Below, piece after piece: positions 54,869-64,000 of a stretch of DNA of 64,000 nt. Both the position numbers and the translations under genes were made by a program. The stretch covers positions 434,001 to 498,000 of the forward strand of contig VDMD01000019.1 in NCBI GenBank assembly GCA_007026445.1. The letters run 5' to 3'. Position 1 is the stretch's first letter. Each line of letters opens with the position of its first letter. The notes below the pieces were generated by a model. That model saw only the letters and a program-made list of their open reading frames with translations, made no database searches and was not told the origin of the DNA. This stretch comes from Schizophyllum amplum. Lineage: Eukaryota > Basidiomycota > Agaricomycetes > Agaricales > Schizophyllaceae.

Positions 54869-56484
54869 ATGACGTTCATTCCCTTCGCCCGCCTTTCGCT
54901 GCTTGTCGCTGCGGCGCTCACGGTTGTGTCCTCGGTCCATGCGACTGAGTCGATGCGCATTCCGGCCAACAAGAACGAGACGATGCGCGTCGAGGCACAG
55001 CAGGAGAACCCCTCCGTGCACCAGGTCGCCAAGCGCACGATGCTCGGCCGCCAGGACGCTGGCTTGGTTAACTTTGCGTACTACGTCAACTGTAAGTTCT
55101 GCTATTTGTGACATCCACAACGATGTTCTCATATATTCAACCTCAGGGGCCATCTACGCTGGTCTTGGTAACTTCATGCCCACCGACATCGTCCCCGACC
55201 ATTTGACGCGTGAGTTGTATTTGCCCAAATGCAGTCCCATATAATAACAATCACGCAGACATTTTGTACTCCTTCGCCGATATCGACCCTGCCACCGGCC
55301 ACCTCACTCTCTCTGACGAGTGGGCCGACGAACAGATCACCTTCGATGGCGACGACACCACCGAGGCCGGTACGAACCTGTACGGCTGCCTGAAGCAGAT
55401 GTACAAGATGAAGCTCGCCAAGCGTTCCCTCAAGGTGCTGCTTTCCGTCGGCGGCTACACCTGGTCGCAGGAAGGGCACTTCGGCTTCGTCACCAACGAT
55501 GCTGCACGGGCCCAGTTCGTCACCGACGCCGTCCAGCTCATCGAGGACTACGGTTTCGACGGTATCGACCTTGACTTCGAGTTCCCCGCGAACGCCGACG
55601 AGGGCACTGGCTACGGCAAGCTCTTCACTGAGCTCCGTGCCGCGTTCGACACCCTGCAGACGACCAAGGGCGACGCCGAGCCATACCAGCTCACCGTCGC
55701 TGTCAGCTCTGGTGCGGCCAACTACGCCAACCTCGACGTGCCGACCATGGACGCTGCCCTCAGCTACTGGAACCTCATGGTAAGCACGACTCACGTGATT
55801 ATTTGAACCTCGCATACTGACCCGTGCTTCAAGGCCTACGACTACTCCGGTGCATGGCTCGACTTCGTTGCCAACCAGGCCAACGTCATCCCGGACGGCG
55901 TCAACAACGTGAGCACGAAGCAGGCGCTCGACTGGTACGCCGGCGCCGGCGCGACCACGAACAAGATGGTCCTCGGTATCCCCATCTACGGTCGCGGCTT
56001 CGAGGAGACCGACGGTCTCGGCGCGACCTACAACGGCGTTGGCGCTGGCACCACCGACCCGGGTGTCTGGGCGTACAAGAACCTGCCCTTCGCCGGTGCT
56101 GAGGTCTTCGAGAACACCACGTCCATCTCCTCGTACTCGTACGACAGCGCCAAGCGCGAGTGGATCTCCTACGACACGCCCGCGATCTCCGCCGCCAAGG
56201 GCCAGTACGCCGCCGACAACGGCCTTGCGGGCACCATGTTCTGGGAGCTCTCGACCGACAAGGTGGGCGAGGACAGCCTTGTGACTGCTGCCGCCGGCAA
56301 GCTCGGTACGCTCGACGCGACGGAGAACCACATCAAGTACGTCTTCCTCTTTAGATAATACCTGTTACCCCATTGACTGTTGTTCAGCTTCCCGAACTCG
56401 AAGTGGGACAACATCAAGAACAACCTCGGTCAATCTACCACACGCCGCTCGCACATGCGTCGCACTCGCGCTGTCTCGCTCTGA
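54869..56484 (+). CDS. Secreted GH18 chitinase without binding module
   Basis: This is the third chitinase paralogue. The signal peptide is MTFIPFARLSLLVAAALTVV, the pro-region ATESMRIPANKNETMRVEAQ (NET sequon), a dibasic site at VAKR, and the mature start is VNFAYYVNWAIYAGLGNF. Introns are at 55092-55146, 55210-55258, 55780-55833 and 56337-56387, fewer than in paralogue 1. The catalytic motif is GFDGIDLDFEFP, followed by AYDYSGAWLDF and GTMFWELSTDKVGEDSL. The protein ends soon after FPNSKWDNIKNNLGQ with a short basic tail (RRSHMRRTRAVSL), so there is no linker or chitin-binding module. The frame is intact. Closest similarity is to chitinase 2 (shared FADIDPA, LSDEWADEQITFDGD), suggesting a later duplication. 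Confidence 0.9.
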
Positions 56485-58476
56485 TTGCCTGATTGGCACG
56501 CATACGCCTCTTACGACGTGCACGTTTTTTGGTTGGATTCATAGGAAGGATTCACATGGGTATAACGCCTCACTTAATGTCACTCATTAGTTATTTAACA
56601 TATTTATTGGCATGGATGCGTCTGCGAGATACTCATTGCACTGCGCAAGTCTCAGTCAGGTTCAAGTAGTAAGAAGTCTTGCTCCTTTCGAAGTTCGACG
56701 TGCCACCTCGATGCTACCTTGAGGCTTGAGCGCGAGCGCTTTGAGCGTAAGTCAACCAGCACGTGCTTCGAACTTGCCTGCTGATGGGCTAGCACAGCCA
56801 CCGTCAGCGAAGCATCGCGTCCGAGTCACCTTGAAATCAGTGACCACTGCCGACGATGCCATCCCTGCTCAGCGCTCAACAGTGCTTCGTCCTCGATAGC
56901 CATAGACCACGGCATCATCGATGGCTGCCATGATACTCTTACGCTTGCCGTCTTCAGCGGAGAACTTGCATATGCATTTACAAATCCACTGGCCGCGCAG
57001 CGATTACAACCGTCGCGCATTGCAGACGAGAACTCCAACAGACCGAGACGTATGACCCTTCGCTGGGGCTCTGCGGCATCCATTACTCCAGGTAAGGGTT
57101 GTATGGCACACTCTTGTTCACGGACCATGGCTTGCTTATCTCCTAGGCGCCTAAATAGGCGCCCAACTAACGCGCCAAGGACGGAGAGTGCTCAGGTCAG
57201 CCGGCCCTCAAAGTCATGTTCATGTCTCTCGCAGCCGCGGCCGTCTTCTATGACGCTACTGGCGAGAGTGAAGAGGCAGCTACTAGGCAAACCTTGCCCT
57301 CGCTCTGCTTACAACGGCGGTCAACGGATATCGACGAAGTGAGTCTACCACATGTTCATATTTCTTACTTATAGACCGTACAAACGGTGTCTCACAGCAG
57401 AAGGTCCGAAAGTAACCGAATGGGCTTGTTTCCAATTCTTGTGCGCAGAATATGACCTCTGAGTCGGAAAGGGCTGTTCTGCGCCACAAAAAGCATCGGT
57501 CTCGCAGCTAGAATCCTATGTCAAAGTGGGTCCCCTCTATCGCAAGCAATCTACGGACACAACTGACGATGTCGACTTTCCCATAGAGGCATCTCGTATG
57601 GCCTTCTTTAGACTGCCCCTCCGCGGCTTCGGGCTATCGAACGTATTGCAAGCCTGTGAGGATGACTAACCAGACTTGGTGACGCATTTGTATCGCGGTA
57701 CCCCATTCTGATCAAAGAGACGTACCGCCTCTAATCAGGAGCCGATCGGCACTGTATTGCAGCTTAATCGTCTCGCATCGAAGGCCGCGTTCTTGCGGTC
57801 CCGGGCACATTCCATCTGCGTGGAAGACGCATCCATCCGTGTCATGCTCACGGTGTGTATGTGCCCATTCGCCCTTTGCCCATTGAGCGCCTATCGTACT
57901 GAGGCATCCCTCCAGAGTTTCGGCGCCTAAGAGTGCGATACGCCCTAGCGGGTGGCCGGTGAACTTTATGAGCGCCTGCGCACCGACGCGCTTTGCGCGT
58001 GAGCTCGAAAAGCCGCGGATGCGAATCAGCCACTTCTAACACTGCTTGGACTCTCGGGTGCTGTTGTGCACGACTCAGATCTGTGCGTGCTGTGCATCCT
58101 TCCTCCGCACGGCCTTTGCATGACTGACTCATCTCAGCGTCCGTTAGCAGCTACACCTTTTCGCTAGACCTCGTTGCTTCTTCCCCGTTTGTGTAGCGGT
58201 CGGAGGCAGGCGTCGGGTCAAGACCTGGTCGATCAGCATAGAAATCTGCAGCACCACAGTACGGGTTCGCAGTACATCTTGGTGACTCATGGGTTTCTTG
58301 CATTGACGAAGGCTGACGGAGGATCGGTCATTCCAGAGCTTCCGACGACAGAAAAAATATAGAGAAATTCTGCCAGGCGAGTACTTAACCGACGACCATC
58401 TGTCGACTGCTCTTCGAACGAACGACGGGATCACGCCCACGAACGCGTATCCGTCATTGACGACTTTACTACGACC
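56485..58476. other. Gene-poor stretch of about 2 kb
   Basis: Several short frames (for example 56826-57128 minus, 57052-57342 plus) lack any motif or splice logic. No RNA gene is recognised. The right end is the promoter of the GST gene. Confidence 0.4.
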
Positions 58477-59262
58477 ATGTCTCGCCCCCGCGCGCCCTCG
58501 CCGCCTGTCATCACGCTATACGACGTCCCCGGCAGCGCACTGCAACCATACGCACCCAATATGCAACCCTGGGCCCCGAACATCTGGCGCATTCGCTTCA
58601 TCCTAAACTTCAAGCGCCTGCGCTACCGCACCGTCTGGGTCGAGTTCCCAGATGTCGAGCGCACGCTGCGCGCAATCGGTGCGCCGCCCAGCGCCGTGCG
58701 CCCCGATGGGCGCGAGGTGTACACCCTGCCGGTCATCGTCGACCCGACGGCAAACCCTAGCCACCCCGTCGTCTTATCCAACACCAACACGATTGCCGAG
58801 TACCTCGAGACGCGCTACCCCGCCCGTGCGGTGTACCCGGAGGGCTCGCGCGCCATGCAGACCCTGTTCGTGCACTACATCCAGGAGGTGTTCTCGCGAC
58901 CGCTGCTCCCGATTATGATCCCCATCAGCCATGAGCGGCTCCCTGCGCGCAGCCAGGCCCATTTCCGCGGTTATGCGCCCAGTGGATCTGGGTCCTCCAG
59001 CGCGTCTCGCGAGGCCGCCTGGGCGGCTGTCCGCACCGAGTTCGACTTCCTCGCGGGCGTGCTCGACAAGAACGCAGGGGACGGGGATGCGGTTGTCGCA
59101 CAGGGACATGAAGTAACGTACGCCGACTTTGCTTTATGCGCGGTGCTGGTTTGGATCGAGCGCGTCGCGCCCCACGATGGATGGGCGCGCGTGCGGATGT
59201 GGAATGGCGGGCGGTGGGCTCGGCTGTGGGAGCGGTGCCTGCCATATATGGACGAGCTGTAG
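58477..59262 (+). CDS. Glutathione S-transferase, etherase-like (GTE/LigE-type)
   Basis: This single-exon protein of 261 residues resembles the etherase-like GST class expanded in wood-decay fungi and related to bacterial LigE, which cleaves beta-aryl ethers or conjugates small hydrophobic molecules to glutathione. The N-terminal thioredoxin-like domain has VITLYDVPGSALQPY, PWAPNIWRIRFILNFKRLRY and RTVWVEFPDVERTLRAIGAP; YTLPVIVDP carries the conserved cis-proline; LSNTNTIAEYLETRYP is the glutathione gamma-glutamyl site. The C-terminal helical domain includes AVRTEFDFLAGVLD and TYADFALCAVLVWIERV with the N-capping-like S/T-x-x-D. It ends PYMDEL at 59262, normal for the class. The catalytic serine/asparagine is not certain from sequence. 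Confidence 0.85.
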   Translation: MSRPRAPSPPVITLYDVPGSALQPYAPNMQPWAPNIWRIRFILNFKRLRYRTVWVEFPDVERTLRAIGAPPSAVRPDGREVYTLPVIVDPTANPSHPVVLSNTNTIAEYLETRYPARAVYPEGSRAMQTLFVHYIQEVFSRPLLPIMIPISHERLPARSQAHFRGYAPSGSGSSSASREAAWAAVRTEFDFLAGVLDKNAGDGDAVVAQGHEVTYADFALCAVLVWIERVAPHDGWARVRMWNGGRWARLWERCLPYMDEL

Positions 59263-60376
59263 GCCGTGCGGAAGCAGGCATTGGAGCCCTTCGCGACGGC
59301 CACGCCATATGCGCGCTCGCAGTGTATCTCCGTGGTCCTCGAAGCGCTCGACGCGACATACGCGGACGGTAACCTGCTCGACGTTAATGACAAGAGCGGG
59401 TCATATTGGATCTACATACACATTTTGCTTACAGATATATCTACTTCAACTAATAAGTCATAGTCATGAAATAGTGGGCTCGTCTCTCAACTGAGCTCGT
59501 GCTGAGCTCGTGCAAAGAAGAACCTGAAGTGAGGTTGATTAAGATCTATGCACGGGGCTTTATAAGCTGTCTCAGAGGTCTAAAGTTGCCCAGCGCACCT
59601 CTCGATCTAAATCCCCTGGTGATTAAGCCTCATGTAGTTGCGCACACTCTTATGGGTCCGGGCTTGCACAGGCACGTGACAAGCATGGACTTTACCGAAA
59701 TCACCAAATAGTCAATAACACAGAGCTTTGTCCACCTTCTTCCTCGAACGCCATGCTTCTCGTATAATGGCCTGTCACACCTTGCATTTGAAGGAATACT
59801 CAATGAGCTGCCTGACCGTGATATGTCCTGCCATGAACAGCCTATGGTCCCTACGCCTTCCTTCCTGCCAGTCCCTCCTAATTTTTTGAGACCCTGAATC
59901 CACCAGAACAATTGCGGGGTCGTCGGATATCATGCGAGCGCCATTAGACGACTCGGGTATCCTGTGATCATGAAGGACTCGACCTGGAGTCCTTTCTTGG
60001 TTTGCCGCCCTCTATCCCTTCACTATTGGTTCAATTTGGTTGGCCGAACGGCGTTCGAGCCTCGTACCTGGGCCGAATCTGCTCTCATCTAAAGCGTTGT
60101 CCGCATCGCTGCATGCAGCAGGCACTGGGTCGGTTGACTACAAAGGCCTGCTGAAGTCAAGCACATGTCGCGTTGCAGCAACCTTCCATCGCGTTCTTGA
60201 AGTTCTTACGCGTGACGTCCAGAACTTGCTTTAGAATAGTACGAGTAGATTCGCCACTCGATCACTGACGATCGACCACGCCACAAAGCCCTTCTCTCGA
60301 ATCTTCGAACTGTGGAGGAGAGTAAAGCTGGCGCAGACATACACGGCAGCGGCGGCAGCTCTCTTCCCAAACGCTC
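59263..60376. other. Intergenic region
   Basis: No gene is recognised; it contains the GST 3' end and the F-box gene promoter. Confidence 0.45.
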
Positions 60377-61982
60377 ATGCGCATATTCGTGGAGCATGAC
60401 ACAGCGTTGAACCACAGCCACTCATTTTTAACACTTCCTGTCGAAATCCTCGACCATGTCGTCCAGCACCTCGACCTCCTCGACAAGATCTCCCTCGCGC
60501 GCTGCTCCAGCCGCTTCAACGGCCTCTGCACACGCTTGATATACCGCGATGTCGCGTGGTCCCGCTGGCCCCAAGCCCTACAATGTTGCCGGACGTTCCT
60601 CAAGTGCCCGCGCACCTCACAAGCAGTCCGGCGCCTAAGCATATCGTTCGACAGGTGTGTAACGCCGCCCCGCACCCGAGACTACCCATTGACCCAATTG
60701 CGCGTCAGCCCCCCACCAAACCTGCTGCAGAACGCATACAAAATGCTATCTACCGCCCTGCGACAGCTCACGCAACTAACCACGCTTTCTGCAATCGCTA
60801 TGATCGATGCATACTTCTCCATTGTCCTCGCCCCTTGCCGTTTCCCTCACCTCGTGGACCTCTCGCTGGCTCTTCCCATCCCTCGTTCATGCACCGCTTT
60901 CCTCGCGCGCCATCCCGGAATACGCTACCTCCAGATACACCCTATACCTATGGGGACCCCCATGTCACCAGCGCTCGGATTCGATTCTATTCCTTCCATC
61001 GCGCTCCCTGCTCTTCACTCCCTCATCGCGCCTCAGCCATGGATTCTCAAACTTGTTGGGTCCGCGTCGCGGCTGGAAAGTGCCGTCGTGTTTTGGGACC
61101 TACGCTTCCCGTGCGATCCACGCGCGGTGCTTGCGGGACTAGGCGCGCCAGGGTACTTCGTCAGCGTCACCCATGGATGGCGCGAAGACGTCATGGAAGC
61201 CGCTGTGGAGGCGCTCCCAAACCTGACGAGATTCACGTTGCGCTCCTCCATGCGCCACACCGATGCTAAGGTGTGCCCCGCCGGCCCGCCTGCCCGATTC
61301 ACAACGCTGACTCTGCGCAGTCCTTATTAGCTGGGTTGAAGCACTACCTACCGCGCTGGAAGCGGCTCATACGTCTGAATATTGTACTTGCGGGTGTGTC
61401 CAAGCACGAGCGCCCAGTCCCGCCCACAGAAGCAGTGCTCGAGGCCGGCTTTGCCACTGTCACGCGGCTGGGCGAGCTTTGCCCTTCTTTGCGCCAGTGC
61501 ACCTTACCGAGTACGTCTTTTTCACGCCTCTTCAAACATGGAACAGGTCCCCGACACGCGTTTCTCGTGTTATCGTCTCTACAGGCGATGTATCATTTGC
61601 AGGGAACTCATCGGGCACAAACAACGCACCAACCACGACCAATCCTCCGGGCGCCGGCATCTCGCCGACCACAGGGAACCCGCCGACCCCCCGCAACGCG
61701 CCATCCGCTACGGATATTGAGCCCATAACGTGGACACGCCCAATACTATCCGACAACGCGTGGTTTCCGCAGGTCGCGCCGGCGATCAAGTACAAGTTCA
61801 TCGCGAGAGGAATCTTCCTGGACCGCTACCCTCCCGCGCTACTCGCTCGCGCGGGCTTCATGACGGTGGCGCAGACGGAGTCTCTGCAAGACGATTTGAA
61901 GCAACTCCGCGAGACAGGGCTGTCGCCCAGGCAGATAGCGGAGATGGTGTCGAGCCTGATGATGAACAAGCGTCGCCGGTGA
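60377..61982 (+). CDS. F-box protein
   Basis: This is a putative substrate adaptor of SCF ubiquitin ligases. MRIFVEHDTALNHSH precedes the F-box FLTLPVEILDHVVQHLDLLD and KISLARCSSRFNGLCTRLIY. A 54-nt in-frame intron near 60657-60710 removes VTPPRTRD-type sequence, joining SISFD to SPPPNLLQNAYKML. The middle is leucine-rich repeat-like (HLVDLSLALP, GIRYLQIHPI, LPNLTRFTLRSSM). Intron 61271-61320 joins HTDAK to SLLAGLKHYLPRW. Intron 61511-61584 leads to DVSFAGNSSGTNNAP. The last part is a threonine/proline-rich linker and a helical tail ending MMNKRRR. F-box families with degenerate leucine-rich regions are strongly expanded in mushrooms. The target is unknown. Confidence 0.75.
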
Positions 61983-62919
61983 GGCGCGGGCGATGACACG
62001 TGCGCACTCATTCACGTGACTGACGTGCGTCTGCATGTTCGCACTCATCATGCAAAGTCATACGCCTGCAGGGAATACAGCGCGGCTCATGCACAGCCCA
62101 GGTCCTCTATGTCCAGCATTCCAGCAACTGCCCTTGTCGTGCTCGTACCAGAGATAGTTTTTAGGATGGGTCAGTCACATCGGCCCTCGTCCCAGATTCG
62201 GAAGAGGCGACATGCGAGACAAACATAATGCTATACTTACAGGTTATTTATGCATCATCACAATCTGCTGGGATATACCCGCACTGTAGTATATGCACGT
62301 ACCGTCGGGATACACGTCTAATTGCAAACTCATCGGTCGTATACGGTAGTCACGACCTTGCCATGGCCTGTACTCGTCCCGCGGCCCTAGTCCTTCTGAA
62401 CAGAGTGATAGAATCGCCCGAGATACAATTACACTGCATTGTGTGCTCGAGTGCGCCTCAACAAGAGGGCTCTGACACGATGATACTGGTAGTACAAGTC
62501 CACGATAATCCCAGTAGTTGCCCTTCACGATTCGTTGAGTTCTCGCCGCGACCAGCGCAGATAAATATATGTACAGCGGTTAGCGTCTGTGTCGTCCACC
62601 CCGCTGGCGACCGCCTCGCCTTCCCGAGGGTGTCTCTCTCTACGACTGGCCGATGTGCCACCCGCGTCGCGCTCCCTCATTCTCATTCCACCCCGTCTGC
62701 GATATCTGATGCAACTCCCTGCGAGCATCACGGCTTGCGCGTGGCCCATCTGCATCATTCACCTTCGGCCGCTGAAGAGGAAGAGCCTGCCGCTGGATCA
62801 GCCAGCGCCTTCCGATGACAGCGATGGCTCGTTCAACCGAGTCGTACGTGACCCGGAAAACCTGCAAGAGCCATCCAGTCGTCAGCATAGCAGCACCAGA
62901 ACCTCGATACAACATACGG
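61983..62919. other. Region with possible downstream exons of the minus-strand secreted gene
   Basis: Minus-strand frames here contain FRVTYDSVERAIAVIGRRW (near 62860) and GRDYRIRPMSLQLDVYPDG (near 62330), which look protein-like. I could not join them in frame to the signal-peptide exon at 62929-63108. Confidence 0.3.
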
Positions 62920-62928
62920 CTACCCACC

Positions 62929-63108
62929 TGAAGTCGGCCACTCGATAGCCATGACATCGTCGTTATCGACGTCCCATTCGCTGTGCTGGACGTGCGTATA
63001 GGGTGCGGAATGCTGCTCGGCCTCGTGTTGCGCGGGATTGCCAGGTTGCACGGGCGCACCGAGCACTGAAAGCACAAGACTTGCTAAGGCGATGACGAGG
63101 ACCTTCAT
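62929..63108 (-). CDS. Small secreted protein, first exon
   Basis: On the minus strand MKVLVIALASLVLSVLGAPV is a textbook signal peptide with an A-P-V cleavage region, followed by a histidine/aspartate/glutamate-rich stretch (SEWDVDNDDVMAIEWPTS). A GTGGGT donor follows at 62928. Downstream acceptor TTGCAG leads to a frame that either stops quickly or, in another phase, continues as FRVTYDSVERAI. The phases do not match, so the downstream structure is open. The function is unknown; small secreted proteins are abundant in basidiomycetes. Coordinates cover only the confident exon. Confidence 0.5.
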
Positions 63109-63432
63109 ATTCGAAAGCGTTTAGGAAGTGAATGAACGAAGGGGAGCGCCGAAGGTGAAAGATAGCGTCGAAAGCCTTTCAAGGCGTGGAACGGTCACGT
63201 CAGTGAGGGTCCGCCCCCGGACGACGATACAGCGCACGAAGCAGCAGAGGGGGAGGGGGGAAAGTGCAGCACTAAGCACAAGCGAGTTCAGCGGGCGTCG
63301 TATGTATACCTAGCACGGGCACGGGAAGCTGTGCACCGAGCACGAGTTTGGAAGATCAGCGCAGGGACGACGCACAACAAACGCACATTATTGGTTGATC
63401 GTCTCGGGGGTGGACTGATTGAGCCTGACCCG

Positions 63433-63767
63433 ATGGCTGATTCCCGGGAACGGGCGAGGTCGACGCAAGTAGGTAAGCGGAAAGGACGGATGGTTCAAGC
63501 GATTCTCAGGCGCAGGATAGGCGCGGGCTCGATATCCCATGGTCTACGGACCACAGCAAGCGATCCAGGAGTCGACGTTCCGTCGTCGATGACTCTGAGT
63601 CGATACTTAAGCCTCCCTCGCGGAGGGAATTTAAATCATGCCGTTGCGCGGGAGACCACGGCAGTGCACGGCGTCAAAGTTCCGACCACGGCATCAATAG
63701 GCACGGAGCAGTCGGAGCAGTCTCCCTACACTGCCAGAGGCAAGCTTGCGGTGCGCCCGTGAACTGA
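63433..63767 (+). CDS. Possible small basic protein (weak)
   Basis: ATG at 63433 opens MADSRERARSTQ. A putative 41-nt intron (63469-63509) would join AQDRRGLDIPWSTDHSKRSR, then SRRSVVDDSESILKPPSRRE, ending at TGA 63767. Composition is arginine/serine-rich. No family, promoter or conservation signal is recognised and the intron is unusually short, so this may be chance. Confidence 0.2.
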
Positions 63768-63774
63768 AAAATCT

Positions 63775-63798
63775 GTGGGCAGACTGCGGTCTGCCCAC
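63775..63798. repeat. Perfect 10-bp inverted repeat and related motifs
   Basis: GTGGGCAGAC, a 4-base loop and GTCTGCCCAC. The GTCTGCCCGC motif recurs at 63811 and 63876. GCCCGCGGGGAGAC (63815-63828) has a near-perfect inverted partner at 63908-63921. The cluster may be a terminus of a repeat element continuing beyond the window. Confidence 0.5.
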
Positions 63799-64000
63799 GG
63801 TTTAACCGTAGTCTGCCCGCGGGGAGACTGTAAACCGAGCATCAATCCTGCTCTCGGGCGCACCGAGGGGAGCTTGCAGTCTGCCCGCAAGGCCGGAGAA
63901 ACAGTGGGTCTCCCCTCGGGCAGCCCGTAAACTGGGCCCAGACTGGGCCGGTATTAGCTCGATCGACACGTATGATTTCAGCTTGACTTCGTACTTTTTT

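Noticed and set aside
55174..56331. 385-residue minus-strand frame opposite chitinase 3
   Set aside because: It is the antisense shadow of a GC-rich coding region; similar shadows occur opposite chitinases 1 and 2.

Overview
The window looks like nuclear DNA of a basidiomycete fungus, most likely an Agaricomycete. Protein-coding exons are split by very short GT...AG introns (about 46-60 nt, often with a CTNAN-like branch site). The gene set is typical of such fungi: an etherase-like GST, GH18 chitinases, an F-box protein, a multi-exon P450 and a wax-synthase-type MBOAT. All exon boundaries were read by eye from splice signals and family conservation, so coordinates of spliced genes are gene spans (start codon to stop codon).

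Left arm (1-9.0 kb): an XPG/GEN1-type nuclease gene (243-1120) is cut off by a large repeat-bounded element (1121-9015). That element has ~110-bp terminal inverted repeats and AT-rich arrays of a TAGAGATCTCTA-like palindrome. It also holds a 3.7-kb GC-rich stretch without recognisable genes, and a second, nested DDE transposon (5506-8854) with its own ~42-bp inverted repeats, TA flanks and a spliced transposase gene.

Housekeeping block (9.4-15.7 kb): a D123/CDC123-family gene, eIF3 subunit l, a GNAT acetyltransferase and a coiled-coil repeat protein of unknown role. From 15.7 to 22.6 kb only one weak hypothetical gene and a GC-rich repeat tract can be supported.

Minus-strand enzyme run (22.6-37.5 kb): zinc alcohol dehydrogenase, cytochrome P450, a large GT2 polysaccharide-synthase-like glycosyltransferase and a wax-synthase/MBOAT acyltransferase, with gene-poor gaps between. 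A 536-bp hAT-type MITE with an 8-bp target duplication lies at 38.1-38.7 kb.

Right half (39-64 kb): a disordered hypothetical protein, a YPK1/Gad8-type AGC kinase, and three paralogous secreted GH18 chitinases spread over 12 kb. The chitinases differ in C-terminal module (CBM5/12-like, CBM19-like, none). An orphan 50-residue gene encodes only the chitinase signal and pro-region. A broken N-terminal cullin gene, an RBM18-like RRM protein, an etherase-type GST, an F-box protein and a small secreted protein follow.

Apparent single-base reading-frame slips recur in otherwise conserved genes: the kinase, chitinase 1, the cullin-like gene and possibly the GT2 linker. These could be real lesions or consensus errors, and should be resolved before calling pseudogenes.
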